Shown here: piece by piece, positions 44,077 through 52,274 of the stretch
Layout: each line of letters opens with the position of its first letter
How positions within the stretch are numbered: position 1 is the first letter of the stretch
Assembly (NCBI GenBank): GCA_036261625.1
Contig: DATAKL010000007.1
Span: forward strand, 1 to 64,000
DNA from: JAAXKN01 sp036261625
Lineage (GTDB): Bacteria > Bacteroidota > Ignavibacteria > Ignavibacteriales > SURF-24
Reading direction: 5' to 3'
DNA length: 64,000 bases
Notes under the pieces: generated by a model
Seen by the model: the letters and a program-made list of their open reading frames with translations, nothing else
Told to the model about the DNA's origin: nothing
Databases searched by the model: none
Program-made: the position numbers and the translations under genes

Positions 44077-44313
44077 ATGGTCGTCAAAATTCTTGGTTCA
44101 GGCTGCTCAAGATGCAACACCCTTGAGGCAAGGGTAAAGGAAGTTGCATCCCGAAATAACATCACAGCCGAGTTCATAAAGGTTTCCGATATTCAGGAAA
44201 TCATTAAGTACGGCATATTGATGACTCCAGGACTTGTAGTAAATGAAAAAGTCGTCAGCAGCGGCATTGTCCCTAAGGAAGATCAGATTCTTCAGTGGTT
44301 AAGGCAGTCGTAA
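44077..44313 (+). CDS. mini-thioredoxin (TM0996/MTH895-type) with CSRC
   Basis: A 78-residue paralogue of the protein at 35533, with active site GSGCSRC and the motif GILMTPGLVVNEKVVSSGIVP. No signal peptide. It is the second cytoplasmic mini-thioredoxin in the island, followed 35 nt later by a periplasmic thioredoxin. Confidence 0.85.
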   Translation: MVVKILGSGCSRCNTLEARVKEVASRNNITAEFIKVSDIQEIIKYGILMTPGLVVNEKVVSSGIVPKEDQILQWLRQS

Positions 44314-44348
44314 CAGGAAGATAAATCATCATAACAGGAGGATAAGCC

Positions 44349-44735
44349 ATGAAAAAGATCGTATCACTTTTAACAGTAGTTTTAATTTTAACGGCAGCGG
44401 TATTTGCCCAGACCAAAAAGAACAAAATAGTTTCAGAGGAGAAAGCAAAGATAACGTTTGTAGAGCTTGGATCTGTAAATTGTATTCCCTGCAAACAGAT
44501 GCAGCCTGTAATGAAATCCATAGAAAAGAAATACGGCTCTCAGATAAAAGTTGTATTTCATGACGTATGGAAAGAGGATCAGAAACAGTATGCAGAGAAA
44601 TATGGTATTAAACTCATTCCCACCCAGGTTTTCTTAGATGAAAACGGTAAAGAGATCATGAGGCATGAAGGATTCTATGCTGAAAAGGAAATAGACAAAT
44701 TCCTTCAGGGGAAAGGCTTGAAGATCCTTAACTGA
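44349..44735 (+). CDS. periplasmic thioredoxin-like protein with CIPC
   Basis: A 128-residue exported thioredoxin: signal peptide MKKIVSLLTVVLILTAAVFAQ, active site SVNCIPCKQMQ, and the cis-proline region KLIPTQVFLDENGKEI. AGGAGG lies 7 nt upstream. With the CcdA-like gene that follows it forms a plausible electron-transfer pair that would keep periplasmic cysteines reduced, for example for heme attachment to the octaheme cytochrome. Confidence 0.88.
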   Translation: MKKIVSLLTVVLILTAAVFAQTKKNKIVSEEKAKITFVELGSVNCIPCKQMQPVMKSIEKKYGSQIKVVFHDVWKEDQKQYAEKYGIKLIPTQVFLDENGKEIMRHEGFYAEKEIDKFLQGKGLKILN

Positions 44736-44758
44736 TTTACCAATTTGTGAGGTTTAAC

Positions 44759-45457
44759 ATGCTGAATGAAATCTTTACTGAGTTAAACTCTGCCCTTTAC
44801 GGCAACATATACCTGGCCGTTCTTGCATCCTTTACATGGGGTATATTAAGCATCATTTTAAGTCCCTGCCACTTGTCGGGTATTCCGCTCGTAATCGGAT
44901 ATATCACAAGTCAGGGCAGCATATCCATCCGCAGGACATTTAACATTTCTCTGACCTTTGCCTTTGGGATACTGCTTACAATAGCCCTGATAGGAATAGT
45001 AACCCTTTCACTTGGGCGCCTTATGGGAGACATCGGGACCCTTGGCAATTATCTTGTAGCATTAGTATTCCTGGTTATCGGGCTCTACCTTCTTGATCTG
45101 ATCAGGCTGCCCTGGAACGGCATCAGCTTAAGCTCTACAAGGTTTAAGGGACTTAAGGCTGCTTTCGTGCTCGGACTTCTTTTTGGTATTGGACTTGGGC
45201 CATGCACCTTTGCCTTCATGGCTCCGGTGTTAGGAGTAGCATTCCAGACTGCTGCTTCAGGCATAATATTCCCGGTCATCCTTCTTGCAGCCTATGCCTT
45301 GGGGCATTGCCTGGTAATAACGGGGGCTGGAACATTAAGTCAGGTGGTGCAGAAGTATCTGAACTGGAGCGGCAGTTCAAAGCTTATGCAGTATACTAAA
45401 AAGGTATGCGGCGTATTAGTCATCCTGGGAGGTATTTATATTATTTACAATAACTAA
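44759..45457 (+). CDS. CcdA-like cytochrome c biogenesis/thiol electron transporter
   Basis: A 232-residue, six-helix membrane protein of the CcdA/DsbD family. The paired redox cysteines are present in SPCHLSG (helix 1) and GLGPCTFAF (helix 4). The ATG at 44759 has GAGG at a good distance; a GTG at 44747 is an in-frame alternative. It would transfer electrons from cytoplasmic thioredoxin to the CIPC protein encoded just upstream. It is the last clear gene of the island. Confidence 0.9.
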   Translation: MLNEIFTELNSALYGNIYLAVLASFTWGILSIILSPCHLSGIPLVIGYITSQGSISIRRTFNISLTFAFGILLTIALIGIVTLSLGRLMGDIGTLGNYLVALVFLVIGLYLLDLIRLPWNGISLSSTRFKGLKAAFVLGLLFGIGLGPCTFAFMAPVLGVAFQTAASGIIFPVILLAAYALGHCLVITGAGTLSQVVQKYLNWSGSSKLMQYTKKVCGVLVILGGIYIIYNN

Positions 45458-45488
45458 ATCAGAAGTGGAAAGGGGGGAAATCCAAGGG

Positions 45489-45518
45489 TTGACTGTTGTG
45501 CCTTTCTGTGTCTAAATT
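45489..45518 (+). promoter_or_regulatory. possible promoter of the 56-residue gene
   Basis: TTGACT (45489-45494), 18 bases, TAAATT (45513-45518), 40 bases before the ATG at 45558. Confidence 0.4.
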
Positions 45519-45557
45519 AAAAGGAGATTCATAATAAAAAAAAGAAAGAAGGGCAAA

Positions 45558-45728
45558 ATGAATAAGAAACGCAATTTGCGGGGTGAAGAGCAGAATCAGC
45601 AGAAGAATATCCGCAAAAGAAATAAAATGGAGCTGCAGGAAGAAAGTAAAGTAAAATATCCGGAAAATGACCCGCATGTAAGGGATCTGGATGACGGCAA
45701 CGGGGAGATCTTAGGCGGAAGAATCTGA
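45558..45728 (+). CDS. very small charged protein (56 aa)
   Basis: A 56-residue frame, ATG at 45558 to TGA at 45726-45728, with an AGAAGGG-type site just upstream and a plausible promoter at 45489. The product is highly charged: a basic N-terminal half (MNKKRNLRGEEQNQQKNIRK) and an acidic C-terminal half ending DDGNGEILGGRI. No family recognised and no membrane segment. It could be a small conserved protein of this lineage or a chance frame. Confidence 0.5.
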   Translation: MNKKRNLRGEEQNQQKNIRKRNKMELQEESKVKYPENDPHVRDLDDGNGEILGGRI

Positions 45729-45732
45729 TAAG

Positions 45733-45822
45733 AATTATGAATTATGAATTATGAATGCTGAATTAAAGGCAACCTGTTCTTCAGCATTCAAATTCATAAT
45801 TCATAATTCATAATTCATAATT
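45733..45822. repeat. large inverted repeat built from tandem ATTATGA units
   Basis: The left arm has three tandem AATTATG units then GAATGCTGAA (45733-45762). The right arm has TTCAGCATTC then four TCATAATT units (45780-45822). The arms are complementary over most of their length around an 18-base loop. It sits between convergent genes, so a two-way terminator role is plausible. Confidence 0.75.
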
Positions 45823-47605
45823 AATTAACCGCAAGTCCCTTCATCTGCTTTTCAACAAGCGAGGCGTAGTAACCTGTTGCAGATAAAAGATCCCTGTGGC
45901 AGCCTTCCTCAACAATGCGCCCGTTTTTTAAGACCAGAATCCTGTCGGCATTGACAACCGTAGAAAGCCTGTGTGCAATAACAAAAGTTGTGCGCCCTTT
46001 GACGAGCCTGTCCAGAGCTTCCTGAACCTGTGCTTCCAGTTCTGCATCCAGAGCCGAGGTAGCCTCATCCAGAATGAGAACAGGAGCGTCTTTAAGAAGT
46101 GCCCTTGCTATAGCAATTCTCTGGCGTTCTCCGCCTGAAAGGCGGCTGCCGCGTTCACCGGCCATGGTGTCGTAGCCGTTTTCAAGTTTCATTATAAACT
46201 CGTGGGCATTGGCTGCTTTGGCCGCAGCTTCAATTTCAGCCTGCGTCGCATTCGGGCGCCCGTAGGCTATATTGTTCTTTATGGATTCGTTAAACAGAAG
46301 TGCATCCTGAAGAACAACGCCTATCTGCTTGCGGAGCCAGTTCTGCTTTAAGTCCCTTAAATCCACTCCGTCCATTGTAACTCTGCCTTGGCTAGGATCA
46401 TAGAACCTCATTAACAGGGCCATAAGCGTGGTCTTCCCGGAGCCCGAGGGACCTACAATAGCAACCATTTCACCCGGCTTGACCTTAAGATCCACACCCT
46501 TTAAGATTTCATTATCTGACTTATTATTATACTTAAAGCATACATCCTCAAAGGCTATTTCTCCATTGCATGACTTCAGCTCAAATGCATTCGGACTGTC
46601 GTCCAGGAAATCTTCCGTATCCAGAATTGAGAATATCTGATCCAAGGAAACCGAGGCTGTCCTGATAGTTCTGTAAATACCGGTAAGTCCCTGCACGGGG
46701 CCAAAGAGACCGCCAACGTAGCTTATGAAAGCAACGAGTGTTCCAAGAGTTGCCTGTCCCTTTAGAACAAGGAATCCCCCCAGGCCTATTGCAGCAATTC
46801 TGGCAACGGTTATTGTAACGCTCTGAGCGATGCTGACGCTGGAGTCGTAACCGATTCCTCTTACCACCAGGTCGTTGGCGTCTTTAACGTTTCCTAAGAA
46901 TCTTTGCTTTTCGGCGTCTTCCATTGCAAAGCTTCTTACAGTTATAATGCCCGACAAGACCTCATTAAATCTTGAGTAAATGCGTACCCAGCGGTCCAGG
47001 AGGCTCTGCTCACGCTGAGTCTGTGTGGGTGCCGCATAGGCTGCAATAATTGCAGGGATGGGAGCAAAGAGGCAGACGAGCAGGGTCAGGCGCCAGTCGA
47101 GCTGTATCATAACAATTACTGCCATAACAAGGTATGTAAGAGCAGGAAGCACGTTAAAGGAGATTTCTGTAATTGCCGACATGAAGCCCGTAATGCCGCG
47201 GTCGAGCTTTGTCATAATGGCGCCGACGCCTTCCTTGCGGTGTACCTCGGCAGGCAGGCGGTGAAGTTTCTGTACAGTTGCCTCCAGGAGGCCGTATTGA
47301 ATGTTAAGCCTTGTACGCCAGCTGAGCCAGTTAGAAAATCCTCCTATTATGTCGCGGAAGAGTCCCAGGCCAAGCATAAGTCCCGCGCCTACAATGATGG
47401 TTTTAACCGTTGTGCTGCCGCCTAGCCTGTCGAAGATATACTTCATAATAAGCGGCTCCAGGGCGTTTGCTGCAGCAACAATCAGAGTCAGGCCCAGTAT
47501 AAGAAAAAGGAACGTGCGGTATTCGCGCGTGAAGGCGAGCGCTCTGAGGAGTTTATTCCAGTACTGAGATTTATTCTTCTTAATATTTAATTCATACAAA
47601 TTCAA
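45821..47605 (-). CDS. ABC transporter, fused permease and ATPase (MsbA/lipid-exporter type)
   Basis: A 594-residue half-transporter: about six N-terminal helices (for example FLFLILGLTLIVAAANALEP) and a C-terminal nucleotide-binding domain with Walker A GPSGSGKTT, signature LSGGERQRIAIARALL, Walker B VLILDEATSALD and the switch histidine in IAHRLST. All ATPase motifs are intact. Probably works as a homodimer exporting a lipid, peptide or drug. It is leftward and separate from the carbohydrate cassette by about 190 nt holding a palindrome, so a link to it is only possible. Confidence 0.92.
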   Translation of the reverse strand: MNLYELNIKKNKSQYWNKLLRALAFTREYRTFLFLILGLTLIVAAANALEPLIMKYIFDRLGGSTTVKTIIVGAGLMLGLGLFRDIIGGFSNWLSWRTRLNIQYGLLEATVQKLHRLPAEVHRKEGVGAIMTKLDRGITGFMSAITEISFNVLPALTYLVMAVIVMIQLDWRLTLLVCLFAPIPAIIAAYAAPTQTQREQSLLDRWVRIYSRFNEVLSGIITVRSFAMEDAEKQRFLGNVKDANDLVVRGIGYDSSVSIAQSVTITVARIAAIGLGGFLVLKGQATLGTLVAFISYVGGLFGPVQGLTGIYRTIRTASVSLDQIFSILDTEDFLDDSPNAFELKSCNGEIAFEDVCFKYNNKSDNEILKGVDLKVKPGEMVAIVGPSGSGKTTLMALLMRFYDPSQGRVTMDGVDLRDLKQNWLRKQIGVVLQDALLFNESIKNNIAYGRPNATQAEIEAAAKAANAHEFIMKLENGYDTMAGERGSRLSGGERQRIAIARALLKDAPVLILDEATSALDAELEAQVQEALDRLVKGRTTFVIAHRLSTVVNADRILVLKNGRIVEEGCHRDLLSATGYYASLVEKQMKGLAVN

Positions 47606-47750
47606 AGCTTATCCAATCAATTCAATTTTCTAATCATCGTTCAAAAATATAATCGGCAAAAATATAAATTAATTAAGTGGTTTTCGCGGTCAAATCTAAA
47701 AGTCTTGACTTATGGTGTACAACATTGGATGGGATTTTATTAATCGGTGT

Positions 47751-47774
47751 GGGGCGCACGGCGCCGTGTGCCCC
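47751..47774. repeat. solitary palindrome related to the RAYT-2 repeats
   Basis: GGGGCGCACGGC/GCCGTGTGCCCC, one mismatch between arms, followed by TACA. Read on the minus strand it begins TGTAGGGGCACACGGCG, resembling the TGTAGGGGCGAGCGGCG of the copy at 26417. It is about 21 kb from that transposase. Confidence 0.65.
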
Positions 47775-47798
47775 TACAAAGGTGTGATTTTGTACCGT

Positions 47799-49514
47799 TT
47801 ATGCACCCAGGCTTCTTTTTAAATTATCGGCGTATTTTTGGGATAATATCTGAAATCTTTCTTTTTCTTTTGGATCTGTGGTCAACTGGGCAGGGAACAT
47901 TGTCATGCCCAGGCGGAATGCGTTGTAAAATATGTAATAAAAAGGCAGGCGGCTTAAAATTTTTTTGTCCCCGCTTTCGGTAATGTAACGGTTTATGAAA
48001 TAAACTACTTCTTCTTTGCTGAGTGAAAACTCTGTCAGGAATCCGGCAATGTCATATGCAATGTCCTCGCAGCCCGGGAAGAAATGATCTTTATGATGAT
48101 GTATGGAATCTGTTTTTATATATGTCCCGTTAACGTTAAGCCATTCCCAGGGAAGCATCCTTCCGTCCAAGGCTGTGGCATCGGTGCTGAATAAGGGCTC
48201 AAAACTATTACTAAGTTTCTTAAACTTCTCTGCCCATTCATCTCCAAGTCCCTTCATCAGATTTACTGAGGCCATTTCTTCAATTTCATTGTACGTCCTG
48301 CTGCACCGGGCAGGGAATGTTCTTTTAAGAAATGCTATGTATGAAGATGCCTTATCCAGAAAGTTCCTGTTTACCTCTGAAGAATTAAGAGCTTTTCCTT
48401 CAATAAACCTGCTTAAAATAAACCCGTTTTCAAATGACAGCGCCTGAGGGGAAAATCCTTCACCTGCAAGCACCCTTGCTCTTTCATAAAGGTCGCTTCC
48501 ATAATGCCCGAGGCCGGCAAACTTCAGCATGTATTTACCGTCTGAAGATAGATATTTCCGCTGCTCAAAGCCGGAGTAGACAGGAGGAAATTCTTCGGTG
48601 TTCTTAAAAACAACATCCCTCCACATTCCCGCTGAAACGTCTTTTATTCCCTCTGAGTATCCGGGGAGCATATCATTTAGAGAAATTACCTCTTCAAACT
48701 CCGAGGCGAATTTCATGTGCTTCATCCATATAGCTTTGGATTTCCCGGACACAAAATTCTGCCCGTCTGTCCTGTAGCCCGGGAAAAATATAATCCTGTC
48801 GTCACTTATCCCAAGGCTTTTAAGCCATTCGGCAACAGAAGCAAATGACGATCCGCTTAGACCCGGTCCTTCATCTACAATAAGGTAATAACCCTTATGC
48901 CCGGCTTTCAGCTCTTCTTCCAGTTCCACGTCAATGATAAGCTCCCTGTCGAAGTAGAAACCTCTGGGGCGCACTGTGAAAGAATGAACTTCACAGCCCG
49001 ACTTTTCCAGGCGTGCCGATACAACTGCCGAAAGGCTTGCTCCTATACTGCGTATTCCTATTACTGCAGCTTGCGAAGGGAAAAAAGTTTGGAAGAAGTG
49101 ATCCGTTGATTTCAGGTACATTTCAGGATAAAGCGAGTAGAATGCGTAGCCTTCAGGAAGATTAAATGTAAGAAGGGAAGAGATACTGTAGTTCTCTAAT
49201 TCTGAGAGCTTTGCCCTAAAAACAGAAACCCATTTATATGTTTCAGATGTATGTCCTTTTAAGGAATTTATAAAAATGTGCCCGGAGGCAATAGACATGC
49301 TCCTTAAAAGAAAAACGAGATCGTTTATTGTGTCGCTCTCGGGAGAAATAAAATCCATCACCGCAGCTTCAAATTCCCCGGTAGTTATAAGAAGCTCAGA
49401 TGCAGAGTTAAGATCTCTAGAGCGCGCATAGGAAAGACCATGAACGAGCGATTCAATTCTGCTTATGCCCGCATTATAACTGAGCAGTTCCTTGGTGTCC
49501 CCGTAGATAATCAT
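47799..49514 (-). CDS. phosphoribosyltransferase-like/kinase-like fusion protein of the carbohydrate cassette
   Basis: A 571-residue protein from the ATG at 49514; an in-frame GTG at 49550 would overlap the phosphatase gene by 29 nt and lacks a ribosome site. Residues about 145-260 resemble a type I phosphoribosyltransferase: AAVIGIRSIGASLSAVVSA and a PRPP-loop-like LIVDEGPGLSGSSF with the Asp at residue 214. The second half has features of an aminoglycoside-phosphotransferase-like fold (SSDGKYMLKFAGL, ALDGRMLPWEWL, CEDIAYDIAGF), although the usual catalytic HGD is not obvious. I do not recognise a characterised homologue. As the last gene of the cassette it may transfer or phosphorylate a ribose-containing product. 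Confidence 0.6.
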   Translation of the reverse strand: MIIYGDTKELLSYNAGISRIESLVHGLSYARSRDLNSASELLITTGEFEAAVMDFISPESDTINDLVFLLRSMSIASGHIFINSLKGHTSETYKWVSVFRAKLSELENYSISSLLTFNLPEGYAFYSLYPEMYLKSTDHFFQTFFPSQAAVIGIRSIGASLSAVVSARLEKSGCEVHSFTVRPRGFYFDRELIIDVELEEELKAGHKGYYLIVDEGPGLSGSSFASVAEWLKSLGISDDRIIFFPGYRTDGQNFVSGKSKAIWMKHMKFASEFEEVISLNDMLPGYSEGIKDVSAGMWRDVVFKNTEEFPPVYSGFEQRKYLSSDGKYMLKFAGLGHYGSDLYERARVLAGEGFSPQALSFENGFILSRFIEGKALNSSEVNRNFLDKASSYIAFLKRTFPARCSRTYNEIEEMASVNLMKGLGDEWAEKFKKLSNSFEPLFSTDATALDGRMLPWEWLNVNGTYIKTDSIHHHKDHFFPGCEDIAYDIAGFLTEFSLSKEEVVYFINRYITESGDKKILSRLPFYYIFYNAFRLGMTMFPAQLTTDPKEKERFQILSQKYADNLKRSLGA

Positions 49515-49521
49515 AGTGAGC

Positions 49522-50133
49522 TCAGAATGGTCTTTCGTCCGGGAGTTCACCGGTCTGATTAATGCAGTGAATCCTGGGTCCCCATTTGTCCACTGAGATT
49601 ACGCTGAAAGAGCCTGTGCTGATTTTAATCCTGAGGATAAAATCCAGGGGTATTCCCGCATAATGTGCAATGGCGAGTTTTATCGGATCGCCGTGACTGA
49701 ATAGTGCGAGCCTGCCATGTGGGAATTCATGCCGGAGATTTTCAAGACGGTCCACCATTCTTTTCTGTACTTCCACCATCAGTTCACCCTTCGGGGGGCG
49801 TGTTCCGCTTCTGAAGGTATGGAAGAGTTTCCAGGTTTCATCGGGCTCCAGCTCTGCGAAGCTTTTCCCGGTCCAGTTCCCGAAATCGATTTCAATAATG
49901 TCATCAAGCAATACAGGATGCTTCTTCAGCCGCTCACACAGCGGGGCCGCAGTTTCACGCGCCCTTTCAAGCGGGCTCGAAAAGATAGCATCAAAGTGTA
50001 ATTCAGCAAGTGTTTCGGCAAGGATAAGGGCCTGCTCACGCCCGTTATCACTCAGGTGCACTCCAGGAAGTCTGCCCGGGATTGTATCTCCGGCAGTTGT
50101 GTTGCCGTGGCGCATTAAATAAAAAGTTGTCAT
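49522..50133 (-). CDS. histidine phosphatase (phosphoglycerate mutase-like)
   Basis: A 203-residue protein of the histidine phosphatase superfamily: MRHGNT with catalytic His9, the second Arg in SSPLERARETA, the acid region IEIDFGNWTGKSF and the second histidine in LFSHGDPIKLAI. It removes phosphate from a small molecule or sugar phosphate via a phosphohistidine. It lies 4 nt after the acetyltransferase gene and just before the phosphoribosyltransferase-like gene. In this setting a sugar-phosphate substrate is likely. Confidence 0.88.
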   Translation of the reverse strand: MTTFYLMRHGNTTAGDTIPGRLPGVHLSDNGREQALILAETLAELHFDAIFSSPLERARETAAPLCERLKKHPVLLDDIIEIDFGNWTGKSFAELEPDETWKLFHTFRSGTRPPKGELMVEVQKRMVDRLENLRHEFPHGRLALFSHGDPIKLAIAHYAGIPLDFILRIKISTGSFSVISVDKWGPRIHCINQTGELPDERPF

Positions 50134-50137
50134 GGAT

Positions 50138-51181
50138 TCATTCCGGAAAATTCTTTTTCTTTTTAATTAACATCCTGTAGTTATGTCTTTCTTCAGTGGT
50201 CCATTTATATTTATAGTCTTCTTCTCCCCTTAAAAAGTCAAATTCTTTTATTCCTTCTGAAATCGCCTTTTCAATGATATCAAGAAGTATGACTGAGCCC
50301 GGGCTGAATTTGGCAAGATCAGGATCGAAGCCTCCAATATAATTATATAGTTTTTCATTCTTAATGAGTGAATAGACTGAGGCAATTATTTTGCCGTTAT
50401 GCCTTAGGACATAAAGCCTGAGTATGCCGCTATGGAACATCTTAGCTGCAGCATCCTTATGGAAATTCTGAAGTGAGTTTTCTCCAAGCAGTCCCGGCAT
50501 ATTCCTGTTATTCCACCTTGCGTTGTGGAGACGGAAGAGCCAATCTATATATTCTTCAAGATTTCCTTCTTTTGCAGTTTCAAGCCTGAGTGTTCCTGAA
50601 TCCCAAAGCCGGCGCCGGGCCCTCAGTGTATTTTTTCTGAATGAGACCGGAAGGCGGGAAATGTATTCGTTAACCGATTCAGGAAGAACGGCAACAGGAC
50701 ATACACCAGAACTAATAATATTTATTTCAAACTCTTCAGGCAGTTTAATCTTAAGCAGAAGTGAAAAGTCTCTTAGCTCCTGGAAGTCACAGACGTCCCA
50801 CTCATCCTTTGAGCCCGTGAGGAATTCCAGGATCATCTGAACCGACTGGCTTTCAAATTCCGGGCGGCAGAGTATATCCATATAATCTGTATTGCCGGTG
50901 CCGATAAATGTAAGCTGCCTTAAAATATTATTCTGACCGCTGTAATTAAAAATATAGAGGGGGGCAATCCCGACAAGTATTCTTCTGTTATAAACAGCTA
51001 TTGTCCAGAGCCGGCCGTTGCCGAAATATTTCCACCAGGTTATAAGCCATGACGGGGACTGAAACGGCGCTGTATCCGGGGCAGCCTCAAAAAGTTCTGC
51101 CCATTCATCAGCAATTTCATTCAGCTCATCGGTATTTTTAATCTCTTTTATATGAAGAGATACCGCGGAAATATCATCCAT
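50138..51181 (-). CDS. CelD/BcsL-like GNAT acyltransferase
   Basis: A 347-residue protein of the double-GNAT family often annotated as cellulose biosynthesis protein CelD. Landmarks: FQSPSWLITWWKYFG, SFRKNTLRARRRLWD, RLYVLRHNGKIIASVYS and FSPGSVILLDIIEKAISEGI, with LRGEEDYKYKW near the end. Such proteins acylate sugars or glycans or add aminoacyl groups. Its start overlaps the upstream GT4 gene by 8 nt, supporting one operon. Confidence 0.82.
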   Translation of the reverse strand: MDDISAVSLHIKEIKNTDELNEIADEWAELFEAAPDTAPFQSPSWLITWWKYFGNGRLWTIAVYNRRILVGIAPLYIFNYSGQNNILRQLTFIGTGNTDYMDILCRPEFESQSVQMILEFLTGSKDEWDVCDFQELRDFSLLLKIKLPEEFEINIISSGVCPVAVLPESVNEYISRLPVSFRKNTLRARRRLWDSGTLRLETAKEGNLEEYIDWLFRLHNARWNNRNMPGLLGENSLQNFHKDAAAKMFHSGILRLYVLRHNGKIIASVYSLIKNEKLYNYIGGFDPDLAKFSPGSVILLDIIEKAISEGIKEFDFLRGEEDYKYKWTTEERHNYRMLIKKKKNFPE

Positions 51182-52274
51182 TAGGAATCCTTCTTTTGGA
51201 AATTTTTCTGAAGGGGGAAGTGCCGTCTTCTGATATTATATTTTCATACAGTCTGAAGTACTCTTTTATTGTTCTTCCGGAGGAGAATCTTTTACGGGCT
51301 GCACTGCGGCAGACTTCCGCCTTAATTTCGCCGGAGCGCAATATTGCACCGGCCATTTCATCAATGCTGTTTACAATAAATCCTGTTACGCCGTCATCAA
51401 TTATTTCACAGAGTGCTCCTGCCGGATAAGCAATGACGGGTGTTCCGCATGCGAGAGCTTCCATGGCCACGAGCGAGCTCGTCTCGGGAACCAGGCTTGG
51501 CACAAGGAGGCACCTGGCCGCAGACAAGAGCCTTTTCTTTTTTTCGAGGCCCACAGGACCAATGAATTTATAATCGATTCCGTCAAGCCTTGGGAGTATT
51601 TCCTTATTGTAATATTCCCTGTGGTATTCATAGGGAAAGAGTTCACCCGCAATTATAAGCGGTATGCCGGCTTTCTTCGAGGCATCAAGAGCCGCATGGT
51701 ATCCCTTGTCCCAGCAGATCCTTCCGAGTGAAAGTGCAAAATTATGTTTGCCCGTTTTTACCTGAAACTTCTCAAGCCTAATACCGTTGCCAATAAAACC
51801 CAGAAGCGAGGGCATTTCAGGGCGGCTTTGGAACTGTGAACGCGAGACACAGTTGAAATATACGCCTTTAGGCGGATTTGTAAGCTTATCCTGCGGATAC
51901 CATGATAATGGCAAGTGAAGCGTTACGAGAATAGGAACAGTAGTTTTGGGGATGTACTGTGCAAAGTCAATTCCGTGCATGTGTATAAGGTCAACCTCAT
52001 TGCTTCTGAGCGCATGCTCAATTGCCTCAAGGTGCTCTTTTTCGAAAAGCTCGGTTGTCCCGGGATCAATTGAACCGTGTACGCCCTGAGTTTTAATGAG
52101 CTTTCCTTTTACTTTTGAGCCCTCGCATGCAATAACAATTGAATTATGCCCGGCTTCCATTAAGGCTTCATCTATCATTTCAAGCACATGTTCTGCTCCT
52201 CCTGCCGTATCGGTTCTGACGGGAGCAAAAGGAAAAGCAACGCTCAGTATATTAAGTTTACGCTGAGTTTTCAT
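51174..52274 (-). CDS. glycosyltransferase family 4 enzyme
   Basis: A 366-residue GT-B enzyme. N-terminal acceptor domain starts ILSVAFPFAP and TAGGAEHVLEMI; the donor-binding half has ALSLGRICWDKGYHAALDA and the EX7E-type motif PETSSLVAMEALACGTPVI. No membrane segment, so cytoplasmic. It overlaps the PIG-L gene by 4 nt. The GT4-plus-PIG-L pairing recalls mycothiol and bacillithiol pathways (a glycosylation followed by deacetylation), but the rest of the cassette does not fit those thiols. Confidence 0.9.
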   Translation of the reverse strand: MKTQRKLNILSVAFPFAPVRTDTAGGAEHVLEMIDEALMEAGHNSIVIACEGSKVKGKLIKTQGVHGSIDPGTTELFEKEHLEAIEHALRSNEVDLIHMHGIDFAQYIPKTTVPILVTLHLPLSWYPQDKLTNPPKGVYFNCVSRSQFQSRPEMPSLLGFIGNGIRLEKFQVKTGKHNFALSLGRICWDKGYHAALDASKKAGIPLIIAGELFPYEYHREYYNKEILPRLDGIDYKFIGPVGLEKKKRLLSAARCLLVPSLVPETSSLVAMEALACGTPVIAYPAGALCEIIDDGVTGFIVNSIDEMAGAILRSGEIKAEVCRSAARKRFSSGRTIKEYFRLYENIISEDGTSPFRKISKRRIPNG

